From the NCBI RefSeq assembly GCF_018614875.1, contig NZ_JAGGNW010000018.1, forward strand, positions 1-64,000: 64,000 bases of DNA, written 5' to 3'. How positions within the stretch are numbered: position 1 is the stretch's first letter; every line of letters begins with the position of its first letter. Under the pieces are notes generated by a model. The model did no database searches. It was given only the letters and a program-made list of their open reading frames with translations, and had not been told where the DNA came from. The position numbers and the translations under genes are program-made. Source of the stretch: Variovorax paradoxus (GTDB taxonomy: Bacteria; Pseudomonadota; Gammaproteobacteria; Burkholderiales; Burkholderiaceae_C). Below, in pieces: positions 22,089 to 31,229 of the stretch.

Positions 22089-23818
22089 GCGGCCAGCGGA
22101 AGATTCGACACCAGGCCGTGCGGCCCCTGTGTCAGGGGCTGGAAGCTCTCGGCGCTGGCCAGCGGCCAGTAGGTGCGGAACACGTTGTGCTGCTTGTCGA
22201 GCGGGCCGAGCAGCGCACCCGGCTGCACCTGCATCACCAGGTTGCTCAGGAGGCGCACCTCGGTGTCGGAGATGCGCCGCACGATGTGGTGCGCGGTGAT
22301 CTGCTGCGGGTGGTCGAGGCCGGCGGCCTGCACCAGTTCCTGCAGCGCATGCAGCGTGCTGCGGTGGAAGTTGCGCACGCGCTCGGCCTTGGTTGGCACC
22401 ACCAGCGCCTGCTGGCGCAGCGGGTCTTGCGTGGTCACGCCGGTGGGGCAGTGGCCGGTGTGGCAGCTTTGGGCCTGGATGCAGCCCAGGGCCATCATGA
22501 AGCCGCGCGCCGCGTTGCACCAGTCGGCGCCCAGCGCCATCATGCGCGCCACGTCGAAGGCGGTGATCACCTTGCCGGCGCAGCCCAGCTTGATGCGGTG
22601 GCGCAGGTTCACGCCGACGAGCGTGTTGTGCACCAGCAGCAGGCCTTCCTGCAGCGGCGCGCCCACGTGGTCGCTGAACTCGACCGGCGCGGCGCCCGTG
22701 CCGCCCTCCGCGCCGTCCACCACGATGAAGTCAGGCGTGATGCCCGTCGCCTGCATGGCCTTGACGATCGCGAACCACTCCCAGGGATGGCCAAGGCAGA
22801 ACTTGAAGCCGGTCGGCTTGCCGCCCGACAGCTCGCGCAGCTTGGCGATGAAATGCATCATCTCGACGGGTGTGGTGAAGGCGCTGTGCGACGATGGCGA
22901 CACGCAGTCGACGCCGATCGCCACGCCGCGCGCGGCCGCGATCTCGGGCGTGACCTTGGGGGCGGGCAGCACGCCGCCGTGCCCGGGCTTGGCGCCCTGG
23001 CTCAGCTTGATCTCGATCATCTTCACCTGCGGATCGCGCGCGTTGGCGCTGAAGCGCTCGGCGTTGAAGCTGCCGTCCTCGTTGCGGCAGCCGAAGTAGC
23101 CCGAGCCGATTTCCCAGATCAGGTCGCCGCCATGCACACGGTGGTGCTGCGAGATCGAGCCTTCGCCGGTGTCGTGCGCAAAGCCGCCCAGCTTGGCGCC
23201 GCGGTTGAGCGCGAGGATCGCATTGGCCGACAGCGCGCCGAAGCTCATGGCCGAGATGTTGAACACGCTCGCGCTGTAGGGCTGGGTGCAGGGATGGTGG
23301 GGCGGCGCGTCGGCGGCTGGTTGCGCCGCATGCGCCGGAGTGGTCTCCACCGGATGCGGCGTGCCGCCGATCACGATGCGGAAATCGTGGTTCTCGAGCC
23401 GGGTCGGCTGCATCGAGTGGTTGATCCACTCGTAGCCTGCGATGGTCACGTCGAGCTGCGTGCCGAAGGGGCGGTTGTCGGGCTCGCCCTTGGCGCGCTG
23501 GTACACCAGCGAGCGCTGCGCGCGCGAGAACGGCGCCGCCTCGGAATCGCTCTCGATGAAGTACTGCCGCATTTCTGGCCGGATGAATTCCAGCAGGAAG
23601 CGCAGGTGGCCGATCACCGGGTAGTTGCGCAGGATGGCGTGGCGCGTCTGCCGCAGGTCGTGCACGCCGGTGCCGGAAAGTGCCGCGAAAACGGCCACCC
23701 CTGCCCAGGCCAGCCACAGGTGCGGCGACGCCAGCACGAAGGCGATGCAGGCCGCCAGACCGACCACGCACAGGGCGAAAGCGCTGTAGCGTGTCGGAAA
23801 CGGAATAATCGTGGGCAT
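22085..23818 (-). CDS. FMN-binding glutamate synthase family protein
   Basis: A 577-residue protein with two N-terminal membrane segments (FALCVVGLAACIAFVLA and LWLAWAGVAVFAAL). These are followed by the FMN/glutamate synthase alpha/beta barrel (SASVFNISAMSFGALSANAI, KLSQGAKPGHGG, VVDGAEGGTGAAP). A cysteine cluster CIQAQSCHTGHC would hold a 3Fe-4S centre. The glutaminase domain of true GltB is absent, so it belongs to the short GltB2-like group whose substrate is uncertain. The start at 23818 begins the membrane anchor. It is divergent from the SEC-C gene and co-translated with the kinase downstream. Confidence 0.85.
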   Translation of the reverse strand: MPTIIPFPTRYSAFALCVVGLAACIAFVLASPHLWLAWAGVAVFAALSGTGVHDLRQTRHAILRNYPVIGHLRFLLEFIRPEMRQYFIESDSEAAPFSRAQRSLVYQRAKGEPDNRPFGTQLDVTIAGYEWINHSMQPTRLENHDFRIVIGGTPHPVETTPAHAAQPAADAPPHHPCTQPYSASVFNISAMSFGALSANAILALNRGAKLGGFAHDTGEGSISQHHRVHGGDLIWEIGSGYFGCRNEDGSFNAERFSANARDPQVKMIEIKLSQGAKPGHGGVLPAPKVTPEIAAARGVAIGVDCVSPSSHSAFTTPVEMMHFIAKLRELSGGKPTGFKFCLGHPWEWFAIVKAMQATGITPDFIVVDGAEGGTGAAPVEFSDHVGAPLQEGLLLVHNTLVGVNLRHRIKLGCAGKVITAFDVARMMALGADWCNAARGFMMALGCIQAQSCHTGHCPTGVTTQDPLRQQALVVPTKAERVRNFHRSTLHALQELVQAAGLDHPQQITAHHIVRRISDTEVRLLSNLVMQVQPGALLGPLDKQHNVFRTYWPLASAESFQPLTQGPHGLVSNLPLAA

Positions 23819-23873
23819 AGAAATAGTGTCGACCGGAGCCTGCTGCATCATAGAGGGCTGCCCCGAACTTGCC

Positions 23874-24656
23874 ATGACGAACACCCACGACACCCCCCAG
23901 GCCGCAGCGGCCGCTTCCGCCCCCCTCGGCCCCGACGATTTCGACGCCCTCGACCAGGCGCTAGACGCCATGCGCGAGCACGACGAGGAAATTCCCCAGT
24001 GGGAATTCTGCGAAGGCTTCATGGCCGCGCTGATCTGCACCCGCCGGCCCATCGAGCCCGCCGAATACTGGCCCGTGCTGCTGGGCGAAGGCTTCGTGCC
24101 GGCCCAGCACATGGAGTTCGTCTGGAACTGGAAGCGCCGCTGGCTCGAAATCGAGGAAGGCCTGGACGCCGACGTGCAATCGCTCGACGACGAGCGCAGC
24201 TGGCAGCCCGAGGTGCTCGACACCCGCGGCGCCATTGCCTCGCTGCCCGAGGAAGAGCGCGCCGAGGTGGCGGGCGAGGAAATTCCCTCGTTCGCGCAGG
24301 TCTGGGCGCTGGGCTTCATGTACGCGGTCGAGAACTGGCCCGAGGACTGGGCCGCGCCGCGCGACAAGGAAGCCGCCCAGATGCTCGACGACGCGCTCGA
24401 CAACATCGTTGCGCTCACCGAAGACGACAAGGCCAAGCCCACGCTCTCGATGTTCAGCGACGACGGCCCGCCGAGCGTGAGCCAGCAGCGGCTGGACGAT
24501 TTCGGCGCCGCCATCTGGGCCGTGTACGACCTGCGCCAGCTCTGGAAGAGCCTGGGCCCGAAGGTCGAGACCCTCCGCAAGGAAGCCACGCCCGGCCGCA
24601 ACGACCCGTGCCCCTGCGGCAGCGGCAAGAAATACAAGAAGTGCCACGGTGCCTGA
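23874..24656 (+). CDS. UPF0149/YecA-like protein with SEC-C zinc motif
   Basis: A 260-residue protein with an N-terminal UPF0149 domain (DDFDALDQALDAM ... QWEFCEGFMAALIC) and a C-terminal SEC-C metal-binding motif (GRNDPCPCGSGKKYKKCHG). SEC-C is the zinc motif of SecA's tail, used to contact ribosomes or SecB. E. coli YecA, the relative, binds metal and ribosomes. The ATG at 23874 starts just before the conserved domain. The end overlaps the next gene by 8 bp. Confidence 0.85.
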   Translation: MTNTHDTPQAAAAASAPLGPDDFDALDQALDAMREHDEEIPQWEFCEGFMAALICTRRPIEPAEYWPVLLGEGFVPAQHMEFVWNWKRRWLEIEEGLDADVQSLDDERSWQPEVLDTRGAIASLPEEERAEVAGEEIPSFAQVWALGFMYAVENWPEDWAAPRDKEAAQMLDDALDNIVALTEDDKAKPTLSMFSDDGPPSVSQQRLDDFGAAIWAVYDLRQLWKSLGPKVETLRKEATPGRNDPCPCGSGKKYKKCHGA

Positions 24657-25890
24657 CAGCGGCCCTGCCAGCGCACGGCTGACACCGCGCACGGCGTGGG
24701 TCATGGTGCTGGCGCTGTGCGCCGGGGTGGCGCTGAGCCAGGCCTTCCGAACCGTGGGCGCCATCATGGCGAGCCCGCTGCAGGCCGACTTCAAGCTGTC
24801 GGCCCAGGCGCTGGGCATTTTCTCGGGCGCCTTTCATTTCGCCTTTGGCGCGATGCAGCTCTTCATGGGCATCGGCATCGACCTGCACGGCGTGCGGCGC
24901 ACGGTGCTGGTGGCGTTTCCGGTCGCGATCGCGGGCGCACTGCTGTCGGCGCTGTCGCCGAGCTATCCGGTGCTGGTGGCGGGGCAGGCGCTGATCGGCA
25001 TCGGCTGCGCGCCGGCCTTCCTGGTGTGCACCGTGTTCATTGCGCGGCACTTTCCCGCCGCGCGCTTCGCCACCGTTTCGGGCCTGGTGCTGGCCATCGG
25101 CGGCGTCGGCATGCTGGCCACCGGCACGCCGCTCGCATGGCTGGTGCAGGCGTATTCGTGGCGCGCGGGCTTCCTGGTGCTGGCCGTGGCCTCGGCGCTG
25201 GCATGGCTCGCCATCTGGCGTTGGGTGCGCGAGCCCGCGTCGGCCGTGCCGAGGGCGAACGAATCGATTCCCGAGGCCATTCGCCAGTTCGGCGCGCTGC
25301 TCGCGATGCCGCACACGCTGGGCATCGTCGTGCTCGGGGCGGTGACGTATGCCGCGTTCATTTCGCTGCGCGGACTCTGGCTCGGCCCGCTCATGATGGA
25401 GCGCCACGGCTATTCGCTGGTGCAGAGCGGCAGCGTCGCCATCGCGGTGTCGGTGATCTCGCTGTTCGGTGCGCCGCTGTTCGGCCGCTTCGACCGCGAC
25501 GGCGCTGCCCGCCGCCGCTGGATCGTGGCGTGCGCGCTCGGCTATGCGGCCTTGTTCGCGCTCATCGCCTTCACGCATTCGGCCTGGCTGGACATCGGCG
25601 GCATGGTGCTGATCGGCGTGCTCTCGGGTTTCATCGTCTGGCAGTACGCCGATGTGCGCGTGGCCTATCCGGCCGCGCTCACGGGCCGCGCGATGGCGGT
25701 GTTCACCATGGCGATGTTCCTCGGCGTCGCGCTCATGCAGTGGGGCACCGGCGTGGCGGCCTCGGTGGCCGCGGCGCATGGCGGCGATCCGCTCACGGCC
25801 GTGCTGGCCACCATCGCGGTGCTGCTGGTGCTCGGCATCGCGGCCTTCGCGTGGCTGCCCGCGCCCAAGGCGCAGGCCCTCAGATCTTGA
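24649..25890 (+). CDS. MFS transporter
   Basis: A 413-residue major facilitator superfamily protein with about 12 hydrophobic segments, beginning WVMVLALCAGVALSQAF and ending VLLVLGIAAFAWLP. An MFS-type loop 2-3 (MGIGIDLHGVRRTVL) is visible. The start is GTG at 24649, overlapping the SEC-C gene, so translation is coupled. Substrate unknown. It is followed by minus-strand genes, so transcription converges at about 25885. Confidence 0.88.
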   Translation: MPDSGPASARLTPRTAWVMVLALCAGVALSQAFRTVGAIMASPLQADFKLSAQALGIFSGAFHFAFGAMQLFMGIGIDLHGVRRTVLVAFPVAIAGALLSALSPSYPVLVAGQALIGIGCAPAFLVCTVFIARHFPAARFATVSGLVLAIGGVGMLATGTPLAWLVQAYSWRAGFLVLAVASALAWLAIWRWVREPASAVPRANESIPEAIRQFGALLAMPHTLGIVVLGAVTYAAFISLRGLWLGPLMMERHGYSLVQSGSVAIAVSVISLFGAPLFGRFDRDGAARRRWIVACALGYAALFALIAFTHSAWLDIGGMVLIGVLSGFIVWQYADVRVAYPAALTGRAMAVFTMAMFLGVALMQWGTGVAASVAAAHGGDPLTAVLATIAVLLVLGIAAFAWLPAPKAQALRS

Positions 25891-26194
25891 AGGCGCGCTG
25901 GATGTCGGGCCGCACCAGGTCGGCGTATTCGCGGTGCTTGCGGATGTAGCCCGCGATGAACTGGCACACCGGGATCACATGCAGCCCCCTGGCACGCGCC
26001 TCGTCGAGCACATGCCGTGCGATGCCCGAGCCCACGCCCTTGCCCTCGTACGCGGGCAGCACCTCGGTGTGGGTGAACATGATGGCGTCGGTCAGCAGGT
26101 TGTATTCGGCGTAGGCCGCGAGCTGGCCCTCGAGCGCGGCTTCATAGCGATGCCCGGCTTCGTTGTTGGTGATGACTAGGTTGCTGTTGTTCAT
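25880..26194 (-). CDS. GNAT-like N-acetyltransferase (COG2388 type)
   Basis: A 104-residue protein of the small YjdJ/COG2388 acetyltransferase group. The core is FTHTEVLPAYEGKGVGSGIA, which includes the acetyl-CoA binding loop GKGVGS, followed by RKHREYADLV. Substrate unknown. Its ATG overlaps the stop of the NTF2-like gene by 4 bp, so the two form a pair. Confidence 0.82.
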   Translation of the reverse strand: MNNSNLVITNNEAGHRYEAALEGQLAAYAEYNLLTDAIMFTHTEVLPAYEGKGVGSGIARHVLDEARARGLHVIPVCQFIAGYIRKHREYADLVRPDIQRAFKI

Positions 26195-26703
26195 AGCTGG
26201 CGTGCGAGATAAGTGGCGAGATTGGCGGCCGCGGTGGCGCGCACCTTGTTGCGCAGCATCGGCGTCCAGCCGAGCAGCAGGCCCGGTGCGCCCAGCGCCT
26301 GGCGCGACCAGGTCCAGAACGCAAAGGTGTCGCGGTGGGTGGCAATCAGCCCCTCGGGCGTGAAGCCGAAGCGCGCGTCGACGCTGTTGTCGACCAGCCG
26401 GCCGGTGGCGCTGAAGCGGTAGTGCGCGTCCCAGTGGGCCTGGCCGCTGGCGCCGTCGGCGCGCACGTCGCGCCAGCTCAGCCGCCAGACGTCGGCACCC
26501 TTGGCCCGGGTGGCGTCGCAGAGCATGCGCCACATGCCGCCCACATGGCGCCGGCCGCGCAGCGAGAAGACCTCGTCGTCGAACGCCGCATCGCTCGCAT
26601 AGCAGGCGGCCATGGCGGGGGCGTCGAGCCTGGAGAAGGCCGCGTAGAAGCGCTCGATGGTCTGGGCATTGGTTGTTGCCGTTGCTGCTGCTTCTGCTGT
26701 CAT
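26191..26703 (-). CDS. NTF2-like (SnoaL-type) protein
   Basis: A 170-residue protein with the cone-shaped NTF2-like fold pattern: IERFYAAFSRLDAPAMAACY, then DAAFDDEVFSLRG and a C-terminal FAFWTWSRQALGAPGLLLGW. Such proteins include small enzymes and ligand-binding proteins; the specific role is unknown. It overlaps the acetyltransferase gene downstream and lies right after pncC on the same strand (1 bp apart), so a pgpA-pncC-NTF2-GNAT unit is likely. Confidence 0.8.
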   Translation of the reverse strand: MTAEAAATATTNAQTIERFYAAFSRLDAPAMAACYASDAAFDDEVFSLRGRRHVGGMWRMLCDATRAKGADVWRLSWRDVRADGASGQAHWDAHYRFSATGRLVDNSVDARFGFTPEGLIATHRDTFAFWTWSRQALGAPGLLLGWTPMLRNKVRATAAANLATYLARQL

Positions 26704-26704
26704 G

Positions 26705-27247
26705 TCATGGGACCTCTCTTGTGGTGCCGGGGTGCGGGCCGAGCAGGCCCGCCAGTGTCTGGAGCGCGTAGTGCACCGTGGCCGCGCGCACCGCGGCGCG
26801 ATCGCCGTCGAAGCGGCGGCGCTCGGTGCGCACCTGCCCGTCGACCGACCAGCCGAACCACACGGTGCCGACCGGCTTTTCGGGGCTGCCGCCGGTCGGG
26901 CCGGCCACGCCGGTCACGGCCACCGCCGCGCGCGCCGCCGAACGCGCGATGGCGCCTTCTGCCATGGCGCGCGCCACCGGCTCGCTGACCGCGCCGTGGG
27001 CGTCGATCAGCGCGGCATCGACGCCCAGCAGTTCGGTCTTGGCCGCGTTCGAATACGTGACGAAGCCGCGCTCGAACCATGCGCTTGAGCCCGCGAGCTC
27101 GGTGCACGCGCCGGCAATGAGCCCGCCGGTGCAGCTTTCGGCCGTGGCCAGCATCCAGCCCTTCTTCAGCAGCAGTTCGGCCGTGGCCGCGACCAGCGCG
27201 GACGTGTCCTGGTCCGCAGGAAAGTTTGCCGGGGCCGAGGGTTCCAT
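26705..27247 (-). CDS. pncC: Nicotinamide-nucleotide amidohydrolase PncC (CinA C-terminal domain)
   Basis: A 180-residue stand-alone CinA-type domain that deamidates nicotinamide mononucleotide in NAD salvage. Diagnostic motifs are ATAESCTGGLIAGACT with the active-site Ser, FVTYSNAAKTELLGV, GAVSEPVARAMAEGA and AVTGVAGPTGGSPEKPVGTV. The ATG at 27247 gives the usual N-terminus; an in-frame ATG at 27259 overlapping pgpA is an alternative. It follows pgpA in the common betaproteobacterial order. Confidence 0.92.
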   Translation of the reverse strand: MEPSAPANFPADQDTSALVAATAELLLKKGWMLATAESCTGGLIAGACTELAGSSAWFERGFVTYSNAAKTELLGVDAALIDAHGAVSEPVARAMAEGAIARSAARAAVAVTGVAGPTGGSPEKPVGTVWFGWSVDGQVRTERRRFDGDRAAVRAATVHYALQTLAGLLGPHPGTTREVP

Positions 27248-27252
27248 GAAGT

Positions 27253-27810
27253 TCACCATGCGCGCCAGAGCGCAATGACCAGCAGCGTGCAGAACGCCGC
27301 CACCAGGTCGTCGAGGATGATGCCAAAGCCCGCGCGCCACCAGCGCACCTCGGCGGCGTCGCGCTGCTTGAACAGCGCATCGGCCCAGGCCACCGGCCCC
27401 GGCTTGGCGGCATCGAAGAAGCGGAACAGCCCGAACGCGATGACCTGCGCGAGCAGGCCGGCCGGCGTGACGAGCCAGAGCACGATCCAGAACGCGATCA
27501 CCTCGTCCCACACGATGCTGCCCGGGTCGGCCACGCCCATGTCGCGCGCCGTGATGCTGCAGGCCCACCAGCCGACGGGCAGCGAGGCCAGGATGATCCA
27601 GCCGATGGTGGCGGGCGTGAGCCACAGCTGCATCACGGCAAAGGCCGCCCATGCCCACAGCGTGCCGACGGTGCCCGGCGCCACCCGCGGCAGCCCGGAG
27701 CCGAAACCCATGGCGACGAAATGCGCCGGGTGGGAGAAAAGGAAACCGATGGTGGGGCGGTGGGGCGTGGCTGGCGGCATGGTGCCTGCGGAGGAAGGAG
27801 CAGCTTGCAT
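27253..27810 (-). CDS. pgpA: Phosphatidylglycerophosphatase A
   Basis: A membrane enzyme of 185 residues that dephosphorylates phosphatidylglycerophosphate to phosphatidylglycerol. The PgpA signatures are GSGLPRVAPGTVGTLWAW near the N-terminus, DPGSIVWDEVIAFWI with the conserved acidic residues, and FRFFDAAKPGPVAWAD, with several membrane helices. The start is uncertain: 27810 or the later ATG at 27780. thiL, often its upstream partner, is 2.4 kb away on the same strand, separated by two plus-strand genes. Confidence 0.92.
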   Translation of the reverse strand: MQAAPSSAGTMPPATPHRPTIGFLFSHPAHFVAMGFGSGLPRVAPGTVGTLWAWAAFAVMQLWLTPATIGWIILASLPVGWWACSITARDMGVADPGSIVWDEVIAFWIVLWLVTPAGLLAQVIAFGLFRFFDAAKPGPVAWADALFKQRDAAEVRWWRAGFGIILDDLVAAFCTLLVIALWRAW

Positions 27811-27945
27811 CAGGCCAGAGTGTCGCGCATTCGGGGGCCTGTTCAAGACCTTCCATTTATCAAAGCAATAGCTTGTTTAATTCACGGGTCCGGCCTAGTA
27901 TCCGGGCCTTGCTTCGCTACCCGTCGTCCGCCACGGACGCGCCCA

Positions 27946-29445
27946 ATGCCCGCTGCCTCATCCAACTCCCCGGCTGTTGCCTCTTCTTCCTCATCGCTTC
28001 CCGCGCCATCCGCCGCCGCCTGGAGCGACCTGTTCAGCGGACGCAACGGCTGGCGCGCGCTGGCGCTCACGGGGGGCGTCGCGCTGCATGCGGTCAACGT
28101 GCACATCGTGACGACCGTGCTGCCGTCGGTGGTGAACGAGATCGGCGGGCTCGACTGGTATGCCTGGAGCACCACGCTGTTCGTGGTGGGCTCGATCCTC
28201 GGCGCCACGCTTTCGGTGCGGCTGCTTGCCAGGCTGGGGCCGCGCGGCGCCTGCCTGGCAGCGCTGGCAGCCTTCACCGCGGGTTCGATGGCCTGCGCGC
28301 TCGCACCGGCCATGCCCTGGCTACTGGCGGGGCGTACGGTGCAGGGGCTGGGCGGCGGCTTGCTCGCGGCCTTGAGCTATGCGCTGATCCAACTGGTGTT
28401 CGCGCCGCGGCTGTGGCCCCGCGCCGTGGCGCTGGTGTCGGGCATGTGGGGCGTGGCCACGCTCTGTGGGCCAGCGGTCGGCGGCCTGTTCGCGCAGGCG
28501 GGTCACTGGCGCGGGGCCTTCTGGTCGCTGTTGCCGCTGGCTGTGTTGCAGGCGCTGCTGGTCGCGGCGCAGCTGCGGCCCGCGGCCGGCGTGCGGCACG
28601 AGCGGCCGGCGCGCATGCCGCGCATCCCGGCGCTGCAGATCGGCTTGCTCGCGGCATCGGTGCTGGTGATCGCGGCCAGCGAGTTCTGGCCGGCGCTCGC
28701 CTGGCAGGCCGCCGGCGTGGCGCTGGGGCTGGCGCTCGGCGTGGCCGCCACGCGGATCGACCGGCGTGCCGCGGTGCGGCTGCTGCCCACCGGCGCCTAT
28801 ACGGTGCGCGCGCCGATGGGCGCCATCTATGCCAGCGTGGTGCTGCTGCTGATCGGCACCACCACCGAGATCTTCGTGCCGTACTTCCTGCAGCTGCTGC
28901 ACGGCCATTCGCCGCTGTCGGCCGGCTATCTCACGGCCGCGATGGCCGGCGGCTGGAGCGCGGGTTCGCTGCTCTCGTCGGGACGCAGCGGCGCGCGCGC
29001 CGACCGCATGCTGCGCGCCGGCCCGGTGGCCTGCACGCTGGGACTGTCCGCCCTCGCGCTGCTGCTGCCGGCGCCCGGCCGCTTCGCGCCGGGGCTCGAC
29101 ATGCTGCTGGCCGCCATCGCGCTGGCCGCCGTGGGGCTGGGCGTGGGCGTCGGATGGCCGCACCTGGTCACGCGCGTGATGTCGCTGGCGCCCGCCGGGC
29201 AGGAAGGCCTGGCCTCCACCTCGATCACGACCGTGCAGCTCTATGGCATGGCCGTGGGCGCGGCGCTCGCGGGGCTGGTGGCCAACGCGGCCGGCCTCAC
29301 CGAGCCGGGCGGCGCGGCGGGCGCGCGCTCCGCCGCGGCCTGGCTGTTCGCGAGCTTCGCGTTCGCGCCGGCGCTGGCGGCGTGGCTGGTGGCCCGCTTC
29401 GTTGCCGCACGCAGTTTCATCGACGTGCTCGAGCCATCGCGCTAG
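27946..29445 (+). CDS. MFS transporter of the drug:H+ antiporter (DHA2-like) type
   Basis: A 499-residue membrane protein with about 14 hydrophobic segments. Family-typical parts are VNVHIVTTVLPSVVNEIGG, GRTVQGLGGGLLAALSYALI (motif C-like) and SSTSITTVQLYGMAV-type late helices. Proteins of this group export drugs or metabolites; substrate unknown. The start at 27946 follows a Ser/Ala-rich leader. It lies between pgpA and thiL, in the opposite direction. Confidence 0.86.
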   Translation: MPAASSNSPAVASSSSSLPAPSAAAWSDLFSGRNGWRALALTGGVALHAVNVHIVTTVLPSVVNEIGGLDWYAWSTTLFVVGSILGATLSVRLLARLGPRGACLAALAAFTAGSMACALAPAMPWLLAGRTVQGLGGGLLAALSYALIQLVFAPRLWPRAVALVSGMWGVATLCGPAVGGLFAQAGHWRGAFWSLLPLAVLQALLVAAQLRPAAGVRHERPARMPRIPALQIGLLAASVLVIAASEFWPALAWQAAGVALGLALGVAATRIDRRAAVRLLPTGAYTVRAPMGAIYASVVLLLIGTTTEIFVPYFLQLLHGHSPLSAGYLTAAMAGGWSAGSLLSSGRSGARADRMLRAGPVACTLGLSALALLLPAPGRFAPGLDMLLAAIALAAVGLGVGVGWPHLVTRVMSLAPAGQEGLASTSITTVQLYGMAVGAALAGLVANAAGLTEPGGAAGARSAAAWLFASFAFAPALAAWLVARFVAARSFIDVLEPSR

Positions 29446-29533
29446 GCCTTCCTGCATGCCGTCCGATGTATTCGTCGGAGGTATCGGCCATCGTATGCTT
29501 GGCGGCCCGATCACGTCCGAAAGCACCTCCATC

Positions 29534-30244
29534 ATGAAAAGAGCCCTGGTCCGTTTCGACGCGTTGTGGCTGTGCCTTGCGTTCAGCTTGCTGCTCGCGG
29601 CTTGTGGCAGCAAGGAAGCGGAACAACGCGCGGCCTTCATCGCCTTCCTGCAGACCCGCGTGCTCGACAAGCCCGGTCTGCGCGTGCCCACGCCCAATGC
29701 CGACGAGAAGGCCTCCTTCGGCGACTATGCGCAGCACTATGCGGTGATTGCCGACTTCAACGAGGGCATGAACAAGTCGGTCAGCCAGCCGATGGGCCAG
29801 GTCATGGCCAAGGGCGCGCTGCGGTCGGTTGCCGACCTGGCGTCGCGGCGCGACGACCTCAAGGCCGCCAAGGACGGTCTGGGCGGCCTGCGTACTGCGC
29901 TCGACCAGGAACTGGCCAAGGCCGATGCCGCGCATGCGAAGCTCAAGCAGCCCGATGACCTGAAGCAGATCTACGACAAGGCTTACGAAAAAACCGTGTC
30001 GGCACCGGCCGCCACCTTCAAGGACGTGTTCCCGGCGCTCGACAAAGTGTTCGACGGCGCGCTCGCGGTGGGCGACTACCTCGAGCAGAACAAGTCGAAG
30101 ATCCAGGTCTCGGGCGCATCGGTGACAGTGAGCGATCCGGCCGTGCAGGCGCAGCTCAACACAATGCTGCAGGACCTCAATGGCCATTCGAATGCCATCA
30201 ACGCGGCTCAGCGCAAGATGCAGGCGATGGTCCGCGGTTCCTGA
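29534..30244 (+). CDS. DUF3053-like lipoprotein
   Basis: A 236-residue lipoprotein. The signal peptide ends in the lipobox LLAAC with Cys24 (LLLAACGSKEAEQRAAF). The mature part is helical and rich in Lys, Asp and Gln, and resembles the DUF3053/YiaF family of E. coli, whose role is unknown. The ATG at 29534 starts the signal. It converges with thiL. Confidence 0.82.
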   Translation: MKRALVRFDALWLCLAFSLLLAACGSKEAEQRAAFIAFLQTRVLDKPGLRVPTPNADEKASFGDYAQHYAVIADFNEGMNKSVSQPMGQVMAKGALRSVADLASRRDDLKAAKDGLGGLRTALDQELAKADAAHAKLKQPDDLKQIYDKAYEKTVSAPAATFKDVFPALDKVFDGALAVGDYLEQNKSKIQVSGASVTVSDPAVQAQLNTMLQDLNGHSNAINAAQRKMQAMVRGS

Positions 30245-31204
30245 TCAGACGAAATGGTCGAACGAGCCGAACCGCTGCGCAACCGGCGCGCCGACGGCAT
30301 CCACGATGCGCAGGCCGGCTTCGGCGTCGATGCGGCCGATGCGCGTCACGCGTGTGGCGCTTTGCTTGCCGGCCTGTTCGACCGCGGCGCGCGCGGAAGG
30401 CGCTGCGGTGAAGACCAGCTCGTAGTCGTCGCCGCCCGAGAGCGCGCAGGTGCGCAGGATCTCGCTGCCGAGGCCGGAGGCCGCGGCGGTGGCGACCAGG
30501 CCCGTGGCCGCGTCGGCATCGAGGGTGGCGCCCATCTGGCTCGACGCAAGGATGTGGCCCAGGTCGCCAACGAGGCCGTCGCTCACGTCCACCGCCGAGG
30601 AAGCCGTGCCGCGCAGCGCCTGGCCCAGTGCCACGCGCGGCGTGGGCTGCTCCATGCGCATCCGCGCCTGCGCGAACACGTCGGCAGGCAGCGCGAGCGT
30701 GCCGCGGAATGCTTCGAGCGCCAGCCGTGCGTCGCCGAGCGTGCCGCTGACCCAGATGTCGTCGCCGGCGCGCGCGCCCGAGCGCAGCAGCGCCGCGCCG
30801 GCCGGCACTTCGCCGAACACCGTGATGCAGATGTTGAGCGGACCGCGCGTGGTGTCGCCGCCCACCAGCTCGCAGCCGTGTTCGTCGGCCAGCGCGAACA
30901 GGCCGCGCGAGAAGCCTTCGAGCCAGGGCTCGTCGACGCCGGGCAGCGCGAGCGCGAGCGTGAAGGCCAGCGGCTTCGCGCCGCAGGCCGCCAGGTCGCT
31001 GAGGTTCACCGCCAGCGCCTTGTGGCCGAGCCGCGCCGGATCGACGGTCGAGAGAAAGTGCCGGCCCTCGACCAGCATGTCGCAGGACACCGCGAGCTGC
31101 ATGCCGGGCGCCGGCGCGAGCAATGCGCAGTCGTCGCCCACACCCAGCGGCGAGCGCTTGGCGGGGCGCTGGAAGTAGCGCGTGATCAGGTCGAATTCAC
31201 CCAT
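30245..31204 (-). CDS. thiL: Thiamine-monophosphate kinase
   Basis: A 319-residue enzyme that phosphorylates thiamine monophosphate to thiamine diphosphate, the active cofactor. ThiL motifs are GVGDDCALL and the SCDMLVEGRHF region near the N-terminus, ALAVNLSDLAACGAKP, and ELVGGDTTRGPLNICIT. Start codon ATG at 31204. No terminator is seen between it and its neighbours. Confidence 0.95.
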   Translation of the reverse strand: MGEFDLITRYFQRPAKRSPLGVGDDCALLAPAPGMQLAVSCDMLVEGRHFLSTVDPARLGHKALAVNLSDLAACGAKPLAFTLALALPGVDEPWLEGFSRGLFALADEHGCELVGGDTTRGPLNICITVFGEVPAGAALLRSGARAGDDIWVSGTLGDARLALEAFRGTLALPADVFAQARMRMEQPTPRVALGQALRGTASSAVDVSDGLVGDLGHILASSQMGATLDADAATGLVATAAASGLGSEILRTCALSGGDDYELVFTAAPSARAAVEQAGKQSATRVTRIGRIDAEAGLRIVDAVGAPVAQRFGSFDHFV

Positions 31205-31229
31205 GGAGCGAGCATAAGCGCTGGAACGC

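Noticed and set aside
22058..24682. Long plus-strand open frame (874 codons) opposite the glutamate synthase-like gene
   Set aside because: Runs through two real genes on different strands and gives low-complexity sequence; shadow.
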